A stretch of DNA of 64,000 nucleotides from Sporothrix humicola. Taxonomy: Eukaryota; Ascomycota; Sordariomycetes; Ophiostomatales; Ophiostomataceae. Shown here piece by piece: positions 1 to 12,767 of the stretch. Under the pieces are notes generated by a model, which saw only the letters and a list, made by a program, of their open reading frames with translations, did no database searches and had not been told where the DNA came from. The stretch spans positions 1-64,000 of the forward strand of contig WNYE01000117.1 in the NCBI GenBank assembly GCA_021396245.1. The letters are read 5' to 3'. The stretch's first letter is position 1, and every line of letters starts with the position of its first letter. The position numbers and the translations under genes were made by a program.

Positions 1-763
1 GTCGCAGCCGCCCCAGCCCCAGCACCCGCAGGGCCCCTCGGCACCACAACAGCAGGCAGCCGCCCCCGGCGCCGCTCCGGCCGGTGCTTCGACACCCGTG
101 GCCCAGCGCTCGCGCAAGCGGCCGAACCCCGCAACACAGCCTCCGTCGGTCCCGACCCCGGCTACGTCGGCCTCTCCCATCATCCCTCCGCCGATCCCCA
201 CCACAACTGCTGCTAGCAACACAGTCTCCGCCGTCCCGGCGCCGACCATCCCGGCAGGCGCGCCCCTGACCAAGCAGCCCACACCCGCATCAGCAGCAGC
301 TGCTGGCACGCCCGTCAAATTTGCGACGCCAACCGAGCCCGGTAATGGCCCGACGCCTCCTGCCAAGAAGAGCCGCACAAATACGCCTTGGACGCCGGCT
401 GAGGAGCACCGTCTCAAACAAATGCGTGATGCCGGCAGCTCGTGGGCCGAGATTGCCAAGACTTTCCCCACCCGCACAGAAGGCAGTGTCAAGAAGCATT
501 GGTACAAGGTATGCATCCCCAGTATCAATGCCCATTTTTATTTTATTTTATTACAAAGACATAAACAAACTAACACGTGGCAGGACATGCACTACGCCGA
601 GTTCGCAGAAGACGAAAGCCAGGCCCTTCTTAACGCGATCAAGGAGTACGAGAACCAGAAGTGGAAGGTCATCGGCCAGAAGGTCGGCAAGCCGGCAAAG
701 GCCTGCGAGCAGTACGCCAAGGAGCACTTTGCCGACCAGATCATCTCTGCCGGGAAGCGGTAG
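1..763 (+). CDS. Myb/SANT-domain protein, 3' part (5' end outside window)
   Basis: The reading frame is open from base 2, so the start lies upstream. Exons are <2..508 and 584..763. The 75-bp intron (509..583) has a GTATGC donor, a CTAAC branch site and a CAG acceptor. It is a multiple of three with no stop, so a naive ORF reads through it. The first ~125 visible residues are low-complexity Pro/Ala/Gln/Thr. Two Myb-like helix-turn-helix units follow: one starts at TPWTPAEEHRL and the other, after the intron, at FAEDESQALLNAIKEYENQKW, with tryptophans at the expected spacing. This suggests a nuclear DNA- or chromatin-binding protein. The target is unknown and no specific ortholog is recognised. 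Family assignment is good; function is open. Confidence 0.8.
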   Translation, partial: SQPPQPQHPQGPSAPQQQAAAPGAAPAGASTPVAQRSRKRPNPATQPPSVPTPATSASPIIPPPIPTTTAASNTVSAVPAPTIPAGAPLTKQPTPASAAAAGTPVKFATPTEPGNGPTPPAKKSRTNTPWTPAEEHRLKQMRDAGSSWAEIAKTFPTRTEGSVKKHWYKVCIPSINAHFYFILLQRHKQTNTWQDMHYAEFAEDESQALLNAIKEYENQKWKVIGQKVGKPAKACEQYAKEHFADQIISAGKR

Positions 764-3700
764 GATGCCACCTCGGATCGCAGGTCGAATCGCAGCTGGA
801 ATCGCAGCTCGACTTTAACTCCAGAACTTGGCCGATAAGGAAGAAAGACGCCAGGCCAGAATCCGCCCACCTCTGTTCTTCTTTGTTTTCTTCTATACCA
901 CACTGCCGCAACGTTCTGTGTTGGATGACGGGCCTGGGATGTCCACCGCTGTTGGATGATCAGCCATCGTTTTACTTGGTCTCGTCTTCTTGGTCTCGTC
1001 TTCTCAGCCTCGCCTTCTTGGTCTTGTCCTTTTATTGTCCCTTCTTTCTATATTTCTTACCTCCTTGCCCAACGCTGACTATTGTTTGGGGTTGGCTTTT
1101 ACCCCTTCCATCGGGTGTTATATGGGTCTCTTTTTTATTCTTTCTTCTCCTTTGACTGTCTTATCTTACTCTTTCGTTTCTTTTCTCCCGGTCTCCGGCC
1201 ACGAGACCATGGTTTGGTTTTTGATTTCTTGTTTCGGGTTTTGACCTTTGGATCTAGGTTTGGTCTCTTTTTCAGGGTATTTTTTTGGCGGCGAAGGAAA
1301 AAAATCAAGGGCAAATGCTATTTCTCTTCTGTCCCTTTGTCTAGGTATAATTTGTTTTTTATCTTTTCGCTATTCTTGTTTCTCCTGGGTTTTCTGCTCT
1401 GGTCACGTCTTCGGGCTCGTCCAGTCGTGGAATATCCACAAAACAGGGTTTTGCGTTGCTTTCCCAAGGAAAACTGGGAATCCAGCTCCAATTATCGAAA
1501 TAATACAATTTTTGGCGCAAGGAAACAGGACAAATCCCAGCCTACGTAGTGTGTTGTGAGATGTGAAAAAGCGAAAGGGCGGCAATCGATGTACTTTGTA
1601 GCTTTGTACTTTGTAACTTTCCAGACGTTTAACGCCGTGATCTCCGTGATACAAAATGTGTACGGACATCGTATGTACCGTCAGCCTGACGGCTTCAGTG
1701 TCATCGTTGTGGTTGCGGGAGTGGCCGGACGGGGTCTTCCGTCAGTCAAGGGATGAAAGGAACAAGAGGAACAAAAGAAGACGAAAAAAATAAGTAGACT
1801 GGGCATGTGGAAGTGATGGCGGCGATGGTGGGTGGTCGCAAAGTACTGTTTACATTTCGTCTAGCATCGTCCCTCTTTGTATCGTCATGTACCGGTTTTA
1901 GTGTGGACAAACCCCGACTTTTGTACCTGTAGCGCAACATATGGTACGTGCAAAGTACGGTGTACATGAGCAGAGCTAGTCATTTAGATTTGTAGAAAAA
2001 GGAAAAAAGTAAACAGAAAGACAACGGAGTGTGGTTCGTGACAGCTCGTGGCGATACCTGGATGGCATGGGACGAAGAAGCAAAGCATCACATCCGATGT
2101 CGACGATGTGTATGGACAGTCACGATTGCGGTGGCTCTGCCGTACTGTGAAGACTTATTAAATATTGTCGTTTGGATTTTATTTTCTAATCATTCACACG
2201 TCCAATTGTTTTTATTTTATTTTTTATTTTCAAAAGTTGGTTACGTTTTTTTTTCTCTTTTTTCCCCAAAACAATATCGAGCTATCAATTTTGACAAATT
2301 TATATTATTCCCATAGCATCCTCACAGCATTTTATTTTCAGCGCAATCATTTACATCCAAACACGAAAACAAACATCGAGAACCCATTAGACAAAGAATT
2401 TTATGAATAGGCCCGCAATCGACCTGCTAGATTGTCATAACCTGGTCATGTACAGATGAGATAGAGTATTCCGTATCCATGGCAGAACATCTCACCAATC
2501 TCCACCGAATCTCATGATCTGCAGGTAAAAACGCATGTACTTATACTTGACAGGAGTAAGAACTAATTGATGACTGATCAAGGGTGAACCGGGCTCTGGA
2601 CGAAGGCCTGTCATCAAAGGGGTCAATTTCAACAAACTCTAATACTTGAACTCCGCTCATCCGCGACTTTTGTGAGGTCATCTTTAGGCTATTTCGGCGG
2701 AGAGTGCTTGAGAGTGAGCGTGAGTGCCGTGTTTATGCTATGCGAGGTTGTCAGCAATATTGAGCAAAAATAGGCCTGGCGCGGTCTCGGTATTTCAGCA
2801 TCTTTGAAAGCGCAGAGTTGTTTTTCCCCCCTTCTGTTAGTCATCTCATCGTCCATCTTTCATCTGCCGCGATGTGTGGCGCGCGGATTCAAATTCCTGT
2901 GATCTGAGACAAAATAAGAAACAAGCAAAGAGCAAAGGGTGTCAAAAAAGGGGACTAGGAAAATAAACAAACACGTCGAGAGGGCAGAAAAGAGAGACTT
3001 AAAGTGTGGTAGTTGACGCAAGGCTGGCTTCTGTGTTGAGAGCCGTTCTTTTTGCTCTCAACCTTGGCTGATTATTGAATCATCGCGAGGCTCTCGTTTC
3101 TCGCCCGTCCAAACTATCTTACTCCAAAAGGCTTCCCCATTGTTGTTATCTGAGTTCTAACTTCTCACACTCCCTGCCCAGACCCACGGCGCGTCTGGGC
3201 TTTCTAGGCGTTGTGGCATTTCTTGGCGCACGACGTTTGCTTCCCCCCTTGCATTGGCATCGATCGCCGCTGCAGAGTCTGTTCTCTATCTCGCTGTGGC
3301 GTCAACTGTGGTCAACCAGGAAAATACAGAGCACACACACCCGAGGACACTGTCTCAGCCTGTTTTTCTCTTCTTTTTCTTCTATTTCTGTTTTCTACGC
3401 CCATCCTGGATAGACAGTGCAGCTCGCATGGGAAGATCAGCGGAACGGAACAAGGCTGGGGCGAATATCTGCTCGTATTATTGCTGCATCCTATTTTTGC
3501 GCATTGAGAGCTAGATTGAAGCCCGAGTCGGGTATTGCAGACGGATAGGGCACAAAATTGATACGAGTGAAAAGAGAAGAGAAACGAAGAAACGACGAGA
3601 AAAAGTGTGATGTTCAGGACCCTTTTTGACATCACCAGATTCCCATGTCCCTTTTCCATTGCGGCTCAAGACCCCTGCAAACTTTACTCTCATCGCCAAA

Positions 3701-5467
3701 ATCCCCAATGCGAATCCATCTTTCATCCACTCATCTTCTTCCACGCCTTTTGGCCCTCTGCATGCAACGGCATCGTGGCTGTGATCTGTGAATCGAATCG
3801 GCACGACGGACGATGTGTGGCCGCGGACAGTGCTGAAAACAGTGGGCACAGTGGGAGGCTCTCCTGGCCCAATTCAATTGACCCCTGAGCGGATTACTGA
3901 TTACACAGGTGTCTCGCTGTGAAGGCGACAAGTCAGCACTGGACCGCCTGTAGCACAGCGTCTTACACGCTGTCCAACGGCAGCCAAGCAGCTGTCCAAA
4001 GTCGAAATGGGGCCGTCGCTTCTGTCAAACACGCCTTCAGACACGCCTTTAGACACGCATCTCAGGGGTCTGACAGACATCAACGGTGTTGTTGACACTC
4101 AGAGTGCACTGTATCTCGTGAAATTGCACGATTCGAGGTTTGGGAGCCCGGCGCGTCTTTTGGCGTTTTCATCCTCTTTTTCTTTCCTTTCGTTCTCCAC
4201 AGCGCTTGTCCCTGCTGCAGGCAAGAGGGGCTGTCGTCTTTCGAGGCTCTTTCTGCCCGTCCTTTTTGCTTCTTTTTGCGGGAGAAGAGGGGCGAAAGGA
4301 ATTAAAAATAAAAATTAAGGAGCAAAAATTAAGTGATCAAAGACCAAAAGGCGCGCTTTCCAATACGAGGAGGAAAAAACTGGGCCACACCACCCTCTCC
4401 CAACGTCCGTGCTCCCACCCAGGTCGTGACTGAACCTTCCTTCCACTTCGGCTCGTTTTTCTCGTTCTCAATTGCAAGCACGATGTCTCTCCTTCCTGGT
4501 TGTGCGTCGGTCCTTCCTTCTCTGCCAACCGATTCTCCCCGCACTGTGTTCTTTCCTCTCGTAAAACAGGCTCGACAGCGCATCGTCGAGTTGCTCTCGT
4601 CTCTCTGGTCGCTCTTGCCGGCCTGCCGTTCGTACACTGTATCGTAAGGTTGCGATTGCCCCCAGTAGCGCGCACTCAAACTGGTGTATGCTTGTTTTTC
4701 TGCTTCGTGCTTGTTGCTTTTTCTGCCTTTTCTGCTCTTTCCCTCCGCACACCAGTCCTCTTTCGGACTAGCGCCCACATATCCTCACCCAAAAATCCGC
4801 CCAGACTCGTGCCTTGTTCCTCTCTCGTTCCTTCCTCGTCTGTCCCCTGCTCCCCTGCTCCCCTGGTCTTGCCTATTCCTGTTGGTGTCTGGCCCTGCAC
4901 CTTCCTACCTTCTTTTCTCCTATTAAATTCAAGGTCTTGGCAACCGCCCAGGCTATGTCTGTTTTTTCCCTCTCCTCTTCTTCCTCTCGTTCTCTCGTTT
5001 TGTTCTGCGGAAGACTCCTCCGAATAGCCTCTTTTGCTCTTCTTTTTTTCTGACTTTCTTCTCCTCTCTTTTTCTCTTGTCCCTCGTTGCCTCCCTTCGT
5101 TTGCATCCCCATTCGCCGTCTCTGTTCGTGACACTCGCTCAACGCGAAAGAGATTTTATCGGCCGAGATCACACTTTTGTTTTTGTTGTGACTCCTTTTT
5201 CTTCGACTCTCGCTTTCTTCTTTTTCTCTCTTCTCTTCTCTTCTCTTCGACTCTTCGTCTACACTCGTTCTGCCCATTTCTAAAGGGCTATCCACTCGCT
5301 CACGCCGACATCATCTCTCCACCTCTTTCCTCTTTCTTCGTCTCTCGTTTACCACGCGCATCATCTGAATCAGATTCTCACGATCGGCGACGCGACCTCT
5401 TAAACTCGAGACTCTCTACTACTTTTTAATAATCTACGACTCCCCGAACCTCTCACAAGCCTCCAAC
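764..5467. other. 4.7-kb gene-poor interval with long pyrimidine-rich leader
   Basis: No convincing coding region is visible. The many short frames at 990-1560 and 4140-5430 are shadows of low-complexity T/C-rich DNA. From about 4.7 to 5.46 kb the + strand is strongly CT-rich, typical of fungal core promoters and 5' leaders, and leads into the CRH gene at 5468. A T-rich tract at 2165-2340 has no other recognisable feature. The interval may hold a long promoter or a non-coding transcript. Confidence 0.55.
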
Positions 5468-7235
5468 ATGGTCTCCTCTCTTCTTTCTCTCGGCGTGGCC
5501 GCCCTCCTCGGCGCCTCGACCGTTCTCGCCGCCCCGGCAAAGTGCTCCCTCACCCAGAAGTGCCCCGAGTCGGCACCCTGCTGTTCACGTATGTTTACCT
5601 TTTACACTGACGCTCATTTTCTACATCCCACACATATCGTCTGCCCTGCTCTTGCCATGCTGTCTTGTCGGGCGCTGTGCAACGTGGGCTTGGGCCACGC
5701 CAAGGCATCTCGCCTGGCAGCCCGCTTGTTGCTGCTTTTCCTGCTCGCTGTGTCGCCCGCTGTGTTCCCCATCCCAACATCCTCTGGCGCTGTCATCTGG
5801 CACCGCCATCTGGCGCATTGTTGCACAGCGTCATGGATCATGGCGTGACAGCGTCTCAGCCCACAGCTTCAGCCTCACCCTCCCCTCTACAGATGCACTT
5901 TTGTTGTTGCTTTCTTTCACAATGCATCCTGCTAACCCCTCACAGAATACGGCGAGTGTGGTGTTGGTGCTTACTGCTTGGGCGGTTGCGATCCCCGCAT
6001 GTCCTTCTCGCTGGACGCATGCGCGCCCGAGCCGCAGTGCGTCAGCCGTGTCATGAAGATGAACAGCCTCGACCGCATCGTCGACGTCTCCGAATACCTG
6101 GGCGACTCGTCCAAGCACGACTGGGTGGCCCAGGGCACCCCGCTCGTCTACAACGACGAGGCTGTCCTGCTGACCATGCCCGCCAACTCCGTCGGCACCG
6201 TCCTGTCCTCGACCGGCTACATGTGGTACGGCAACGTCAAGGCCACCTTCAAGACGTCGCGCGGTGCCGGTGTCATTACCGCCTTTATTCTGCTCAGTGA
6301 TGTCAAGGACGAGATCGACTACGAGTTTGTCGGCACCGAGCTGGACATTGCCCAGACCAACTACTACTTCCAGGGCATTCTCGACTGTGAGTACCCATGC
6401 CCATGTTTCCTACGAGGCACAACTTGCTAACCCACCACCTCTCCCAGGGCACAACTCGGGCAACATCACCCTGTCCGACACCTACGAGAACTACCACACC
6501 TACGAGATCCAGTGGACCCCCGACTCCATCACCTGGCTGGTCGACGGCCAGGTTGGCCGTGTCCAGAAGAAGTCCGACACCTGGAACGCTACCGCCAACC
6601 AGTGGAACTTCCCCCAGACCCCGTCGCGTGTCGAGCTGTCCATCTGGCCCGGTGGTGCTGCCTCCAACGCCCCCGGCACTGTCGAGTGGGCTGGCGGCCC
6701 CATTGACTGGAACTCCGAGGACATCAAGAACTACGGCTACGACTTCGCCACCTTCACCGAGGTCGAGATCCAGTGCTACAACGCCTCCAAGGCCCCCGGC
6801 ACCAACAACGCTGTCTCCTACACCTACAACAACTGGCTCGCCACGAACAACACCGTCGAGAACGGCAGCAAGAACCCCATCATGAAGAACTTCCAGAACA
6901 CCGGCCTGGACATGACCTCTGGCGACAGCGCTTCTTCCGCGGTCAGCAGCGCCGCCGGCAGCAAGCAGACCAGCTCCAACACCATCCCCGGCGGTACCTC
7001 GAGCGGCCCCGGCAGCGCCCAGGGCGGTGACTCCGGCTCCAACTCGGGCTCTGGCTCGGGCTCTGGCTCGTCGACGGGCAGCTCGTCTGGCTGCTCGACG
7101 ACTGGTTTCTCGCAGAACTGCGACTCTGGCAGCTCGTCTAAGAGCGACGGTGGCCGGGTTGTCGGCGGTGAGCGGATCATTGGCGCAAGTGCGTTTGCCG
7201 TCGTGGTCGCATTGGGTGCTATGATGGTGCTGTAA
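5468..7235 (+). CDS. UTR2: CRH-family GH16 chitin-glucan transglycosylase, CBM18, GPI-anchored
   Basis: Cell-wall enzyme expected to cross-link chitin to beta-1,3/1,6-glucan (CRH1/UTR2/Crf1 family). Exons are 5468..5588, 5946..6386 and 6448..7235 (449 aa). The first intron is unusually long (357 bp); the second is 61 bp. Splicing joins CCS to QYGECG, completing a Cys-rich CBM18-like chitin-binding module at residues ~23-65. A signal peptide (MVSSLLSLGVAALLG...LAA) precedes it. The GH16 catalytic motif DEIDYEFVG sits just before intron 2, with both catalytic Glu and the Asp present. The second splice rebuilds the Trp of ILDWHNSG. The C-terminal third is Ser/Gly-rich and ends in a hydrophobic tail (IGASAFAVVVALGAMMVL), as in GPI-anchored wall proteins. 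The CBM18 favours UTR2/CRH2 over CRH1; the symbol is by family resemblance. Confidence 0.92.
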
Positions 7236-8136
7236 TCTTTTTTGTCTTGTTGTCCTTTTGTCCTTTTGTCTTGGGTTATAACATTTTCTTGTTTTTCTTC
7301 TTAATGTCTATTTTTGGGGGCTGAAGCCTTTATCATCTAGTTACGCCTACTTTTTGTTGCCTTTTGTGTTACCTCTTTTTGTTTATGGCCATTCTACTGG
7401 GTTTTTATTTAAAACAATTTTCATCTTCATTCCCTTTCCATTTACATCTCTTCTCGTCTATCGCTCCCTATGCCTGTTATTTTTTTTTTTTGGTTTTTGG
7501 CCTGTTTCACATCTCATACACATTCCTTTTAGCGGACACCCCATCATCTTCTTTCTTCTTTTTCTCTTTTGTTGACTCCCTTTCTTATCAGTTTTGTTGC
7601 TCAAAATGTCTGGCTGCGATTGGTTTATCTCATCTTTCCCACTTTCTCCTTTCTTGCGGTCGACAATGGCCTGTTGCTTGCCGCGGACACGAGCACTGGT
7701 CACGAAAGAGAATAATTTTGCACCGCAAAAATAATACTTGGATTCAAATTCAATGAACAATCATCATTCAACTATCGTCACTATCGTCATTCAACGTTCA
7801 ATATTCATAAGAGAGAGAATTAACTGTGCGGACTCACTGACTGACTAGGGCCAGAAAGACCAGAAAATCAAAAGACCTACACCAAGAAGATAAGATAAAC
7901 CGCCATGACCACCAAGATGACCACAACACCGTCGAGTCTATCCAATACACCAAGCCGATACTATCCAGACCATACTCATATCCTCGAATCTAGAGACGTC
8001 ATATGCACACCAAGGAGATCTATCCATCATGCTGATCCTTCCATCATGTTCTCACCATCCCACCATGTCGCCATCTCACCAACTTACACGGAGTACGAAA
8101 CGATACACCGCGTTCAGCTCTCACTCGTTTGCCAGC
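7236..8136. other. Convergent 3' interval
   Basis: T-rich 3' flank of the CRH gene (7236-7600), then the 3' flank of the subtilisin gene on the other strand. No coding frame is credible. One CGGAGTAC motif is at 8089-8096. Confidence 0.5.
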
Positions 8137-8755
8137 TTAGGCCGCGGGGTTGCCGTTGAAGGCCAGGGCGTTGACGGTGCCGCTGGGCAGGCCGGTCAGA
8201 ACGTTTTTCTGGGCGGTGCTCTGGATGTAGGCGCACAGGGCCTGGGGGGTCTTGGAGCCGAGCAGGGCCAGCAGGTAGGCGCCGAGGCCGGTGATGTGGG
8301 GGGTGGCCATGGAGGTGCCCGAGATGGTGTTGGTGCCGCCGTTGAGCCAGGTGGACAGGATGTTGGTGCCGGGGGCAAAGATGTCGACGACGCTGCCGTA
8401 GTTGCTGTAGTAGGCAATGTCGTCGACGACCTCGGAGGCACCGACGGTGCAGACGGTCGGCTCAGAGGCGGGCGAGTAGAATTGGGCGTCGTCGGCGGAG
8501 TTGCCGGCCGCGACAGCGAGGAAGACGCCGGCCTGGATCAGAGCGGCAGCAGCGCTGTTGACGGCCGTGCTCTTGCCGCCGCCCAGCGACATGTTGGCGA
8601 CGCTGCCCTTGGAGCAGCCGGAGCGCGACTTGGCGTCCTGGGCGACATAATCGATGCCGGCAATGACGCCCGAGTTGGAGCCGGAGCCGTTGGCATCAAG
8701 CACCTTGACGGCAAAGAGCTTGGTCTTCTTGGCCACGCCATAGGTCACAGAGCCA

Positions 8756-8789
<34 letters not shown>

Positions 8790-9324
8790 CGTCGGTGTTG
8801 CTGCCGTCGCCGGCGTAGTTGGCGAGCCAAGTGGCACGGCCCTCAAATTCGGGGTGGCTGACATAGATGCCCGTGTCAATCACGTAGGCGCAGGTGCCGT
8901 CGCCGGCGCTGTCGTCGTACGTGTACGACGTGGAGCCGTTGGTCTTATGAGAGATGCGTGACAGGCCCCAGGGCACGGAGCCGCCCGACTGGGTGACATA
9001 GGTGTCGATGGTGACAATGGCGTCCTGCTCAATGTAGTCGACGTCCGGGTGGTCACGCAGGGTGGCCAGGTCGTCGGCGTTGAGGCTAATAGAGAAGCCA
9101 CGGAGGGCCGACTTGTAGACGTGGTCGGCGTCGGTGCTGACGGCGTTGATGGCGTCCTGCACGGAAGCGGTGGTCATACCGTCCTTGAGCTTGACAATGT
9201 ACTTGTCGGGGATGAGGGCAGCATTGCGGGCGCGGATGAGGGGTGCCGGGGCGTCGCGCTTAGGCAGAGCCGGGGCAGCGAGGGCCAGAGGAAGGAGGGA
9301 GAGGAGGGTGGCAAGCTTCAACAT
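8137..9324 (-). CDS. Secreted proteinase K-like subtilisin (S8A) with I9 propeptide
   Basis: Extracellular serine endopeptidase of 395 aa in one exon. The start is the ATG at 9324 (MLKLATLLSLLPLALAAP), a clear signal peptide; 20 in-frame codons upstream are judged leader. An inhibitor-I9 propeptide spans residues ~40-107 (DKYIVKLKDGM...YIEQDAIV). The peptidase S8 domain follows with the full triad: Asp150 in VIDTGI, His185 in GHGTHVAG, Ser338 in GTSMATPH, plus oxyanion Asn275 in AAGN. Length and motifs match fungal alkaline or cuticle-degrading proteases of the proteinase K type. It converges with the CRH gene. The 5' flank is AG-rich on +, that is CT-rich in the sense of this gene, as expected for a fungal leader. 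Confidence 0.95.
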
Positions 9325-11107
9325 TTTGGAGGCGGGGGGAAGACAGGTGTTGAGATGAAAGTGTTGGAGACTGGTTACTTGCAAGAAGAGATGAGAAGAT
9401 GGGATGGGAGAGACGAAGAAGAATATGAAGATGAGGATGAGGATGAGGATGATCCAAGGAAACAGATAATTCTACGAGGAGGAAACCGGCCTTATTTATC
9501 ATCGACGGCGATGGCTACAAAGGAGGAGAAGAGGAGAGAGGAGAAGAACGAAGAAAGAAGGTTGATCAAAGAAACCAGGTCGTCCGCACCGTCCCGCATC
9601 GCTGTATCATCCCGAAGCCGACGAAGCCGGGTCTTGTCGATGACCAAGTCGACAACCAAGTGGACAACCATGTCGACATCTCTCGAGGATCAGGATCAAG
9701 TCACCGCAATGCATCCTTTGTCTTTGCTTATCATGACAAAAAGATCACAAAGTCAAAACAACCTTCCTGTCCAGGCATGTGGGAAGACAATCTGGCGCCT
9801 TGGTTCGTGACTGGCGATGCAGCTCTGCACCATTGTTGGCCTTTCCTGTCTCTTCCTGCTTCTTCCTGCCTTTTCTTGCAGCTGTGCCCGTGGGATTGAG
9901 GCAGAGCCAAGACCTGGTGATGTGCTCGAGCGTTCGGGGGCAGACAGCAGACTAGGACAGAGTATCATGGGGCATGTGAAGAAAGAGATGAAAGAGAGCA
10001 CGCGATGTCGACGGCGAGTGGTCGACGGGGTTGGCCGGCGGAGATGATGAGGAGGTTGAGGGCATTTTAGGACGGGTCTAGGGTGCAGTGTTGGTGCACT
10101 CTTGGGTGCACTCTTGGGTAGCATTGAAGATCACATCGAGGGGTAGATGCGATTCGAGGATGGTGAGGACGGTTTACACAGTAAAAGCGGATATCGAGCG
10201 GACGACAAGGGACTACAGCGGACTACACACGATTTTAAGCCTGCCAAGGCGTGGTGGAAACGCCCATCAGTGCTGATCCGAGGGACGGTGCCATTGATAT
10301 GGAAGGAGGAAAGTGATGAGGGAAAGTAGGAAAAGTAGAAAAAGAGGGGGCAGAAAATAAAGAAGGAAACAAAAGAAAAGAAAGAAAGATACAGAAGAAA
10401 AAGAAAGCAAGTCAAAAGAGGAAAGAAGAAAGAAAACAAAGAGGAACAAGGACTGCCATTGGACTCAAACCAAACACCACAAGTTCTTGGGTCAGGATTT
10501 GCAAGACAAGGATGGCAGTATCAACTTCCTGTTCTGATCGAGGCGGCCTGTTGGCTTGTTGACCCGTTGACCTGTTGCTGTGACCTGATGTGTTGTCTGG
10601 ATGCCTACCAGAGTGTCTGTCTGTCTGTCCATGTTTACTTATCAAATATCCCTCAGCCACAGCCCTACGGTTGCATCATCGTCACCACGGCTCACAGATC
10701 TGTACATGCACAAGTATCTCGTAAACTAGTAGTAAGAAGAAACCAACAACACCAACACCACCAGCCATTCGAATGTCTCACGTCCATGTCTCACCAACGA
10801 CAAATGGCACGTGGACGCGATGTTCAGGGGAAGGTGTGATTGTGCCGTTATCGGATGGACTGTGTTGCCGTCTGTAATTACGAGTTTATGTACCGGATCA
10901 TGGATGTACCTATTGTTTCTTGCACCATTTATGTACCGTTTATTGTAACTCTATTTGTTGTTACTTTCTCTTTTACTCCTCTCATTCACCATTGCATATC
11001 GACGGCATATTCCACTCGGCGAATCTACGCATATCTCGATCTTGGCACTGCTGTAACGTGCAGGGGATATAGGGAAGACGGAGATGATGTGCACTGCACG
11101 GAGTATG

Positions 11108-11147
11108 AGTGGCTGTAAAACATCCCCTGTCCTGCCCTACAGCCACT
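11108..11147. repeat. Perfect 10-bp inverted repeat, 20-bp spacer
   Basis: AGTGGCTGTA at 11108-11117 is the exact reverse complement of TACAGCCACT at 11138-11147. It lies in the intergenic region and is followed at once by a cluster of GGGCC(A) motifs (11155-11190). It could be a dimeric protein-binding site or a hairpin. Function is not shown. Confidence 0.6.
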
Positions 11148-12723
11148 GGAATTTGGGCCAGACTCGGGCCAGATGGGCCACAAATGGGCCCCTGTACGGT
11201 GTAAGTCGCAACAGCCACAGCCTCCTTCCCGTTCTGGAAAGAGATGAAGGATGTGATGTGCAAGGCAAGTGCGGGCAGGTGCGCTGCTGGGCAAGATACT
11301 GTGTATTTGTACTTTTGTACTTTTGTACAAAGAAGGAACAGAAAGCGCGCGACGGCCTTGCGACGGCTTGCAACGACCTTGCAACGACCTTGCCACAACC
11401 TTGCGAGACAAAGGGCCAAGCCACGCATCAGCTGGATCGTCTCTTGCGTATGGTCGTCGACCAAAAGGACAAAAAAGGGATCATCCTGCAATTTCTCCAA
11501 TCTACCTAGCCTCACAAATAGATTGGATGGCATCCTGAGAGCCTGGGAACCAAAACCTGGTTGCGGCGTAGACTTTGCTCCGCGGTTCAGTCAGAATAAT
11601 ACAATCACAAAATCCACAAGTTGGGGGCGCTTGTTAGTCGGCGGATAAGGTTCTTTCCGGGAAATGTGCCGAACGATGGGTTTGGGGGAGAGGGGTGTAG
11701 GTGGGTGTAAAAAGGCGTACTGCACATCTTGCACCCTCAGAGTGCTATGTCCGGTGCGATTGGCGCCTGGCTTTGTTTAGGGACAAAGACGCACTCCCAA
11801 GGCACCTTCCTCGCCCACGCGACACGGGCAATATAAAATAATACATACACATGCCCTTCCGGCAAGTCTTGGCTCTTGCCTTGTTGGACATCGCGCCGGA
11901 CAAACAAAGAAAGAGGGAAGAAAAGAGGGAAGAGGCGGGAAGGCAAGAGGGGACCGTGTGAGCCAGCCTTGAACCTGCATCGCACCTGCCGACAAACGAG
12001 CATGCGAGAGGACAATACTACTTGCTCTTCTGGGTATTCATATCCGCGAAGAAGAAAAGAAGGAAGGAGGGGAGGAGAAGAGGAGATCAAGAAAAGAAGA
12101 CAAGAATGGACAAGGTTGACGCCATGATGTTGGCAGGCGACATTGACACTGACACTGGCAACCGACGGCCTTTGACTTTCGACGCGGACGTGAGGATATG
12201 GCTCCCACACGCCGAGGCGCCACGAGATCGAGAGCCGCTTTTCTCCATCTGCGGCGATTATCAAGCTTTTGCACACGCCGCAGGCCCAGAATCGAGCCGT
12301 ATTACCTGGATTGGGGGGGTTTGAGGGCAGAGATTACGGAGCGTTGTGGCTTGACCGCTTGCTTGACCTTGATCGAGGCCGTTCCTGACGAACGGAGACA
12401 ATCAACGACGCCGTCTGAGACAGCCGGACTTCTCACGGCACTGCCCTTGCTGCCCAAAACGTGGTTTTGTGTCTCGGCATCATGCAGTAGTTCTCGGGCG
12501 TATTGCAAAAGAGGAGAGAAAAGAGGAGGGAAAAGGCAAAAATAGAATAGGCAGCAAGATATCTCCATGGTTTTGGCCCTAAATACGATCTCGAGTGCTA
12601 CGCTCCAGGGCAAAAAGGGGCTCGACACGACGTGACAGGGCACAGCACAGCACGATAATCGCCGCTACAGGGCGCTAGCGCCGGGTCATAGGAATGCCCG
12701 AGCACACTCTATTTGGTGGGAAC

Positions 12724-12767
12724 GGCACTGGGATGGCACTGGGATGGCACTGGAATGGCACTGGATC
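12724..12767. repeat. 11-bp tandem repeat (GGCACTGGGAT), four copies
   Basis: Four consecutive 11-mers: two identical copies of GGCACTGGGAT, then GGCACTGGAAT and GGCACTGGATC. A TGGTGGGAAA dimer follows to about 12790. It is intergenic, 0.5 kb upstream of the Zn2Cys6 regulator at 13298. Confidence 0.8.

Noticed and set aside
1082..1549. Phe/Leu-rich frames suggesting membrane proteins
   Set aside because: They are produced by T/C-rich non-coding DNA. They have no conserved motif and no splice-consistent extension.
2875..2905. T-arm-like string suggesting a tRNA
   Set aside because: The flanking bases do not pair into a T stem and no acceptor or anticodon arm could be found.
8029..8961. 310-codon + strand frame rich in Gly/Val/Ala
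   Set aside because: It is antisense to the subtilisin gene, which has a complete catalytic triad. GC-rich codon bias creates long shadow frames.
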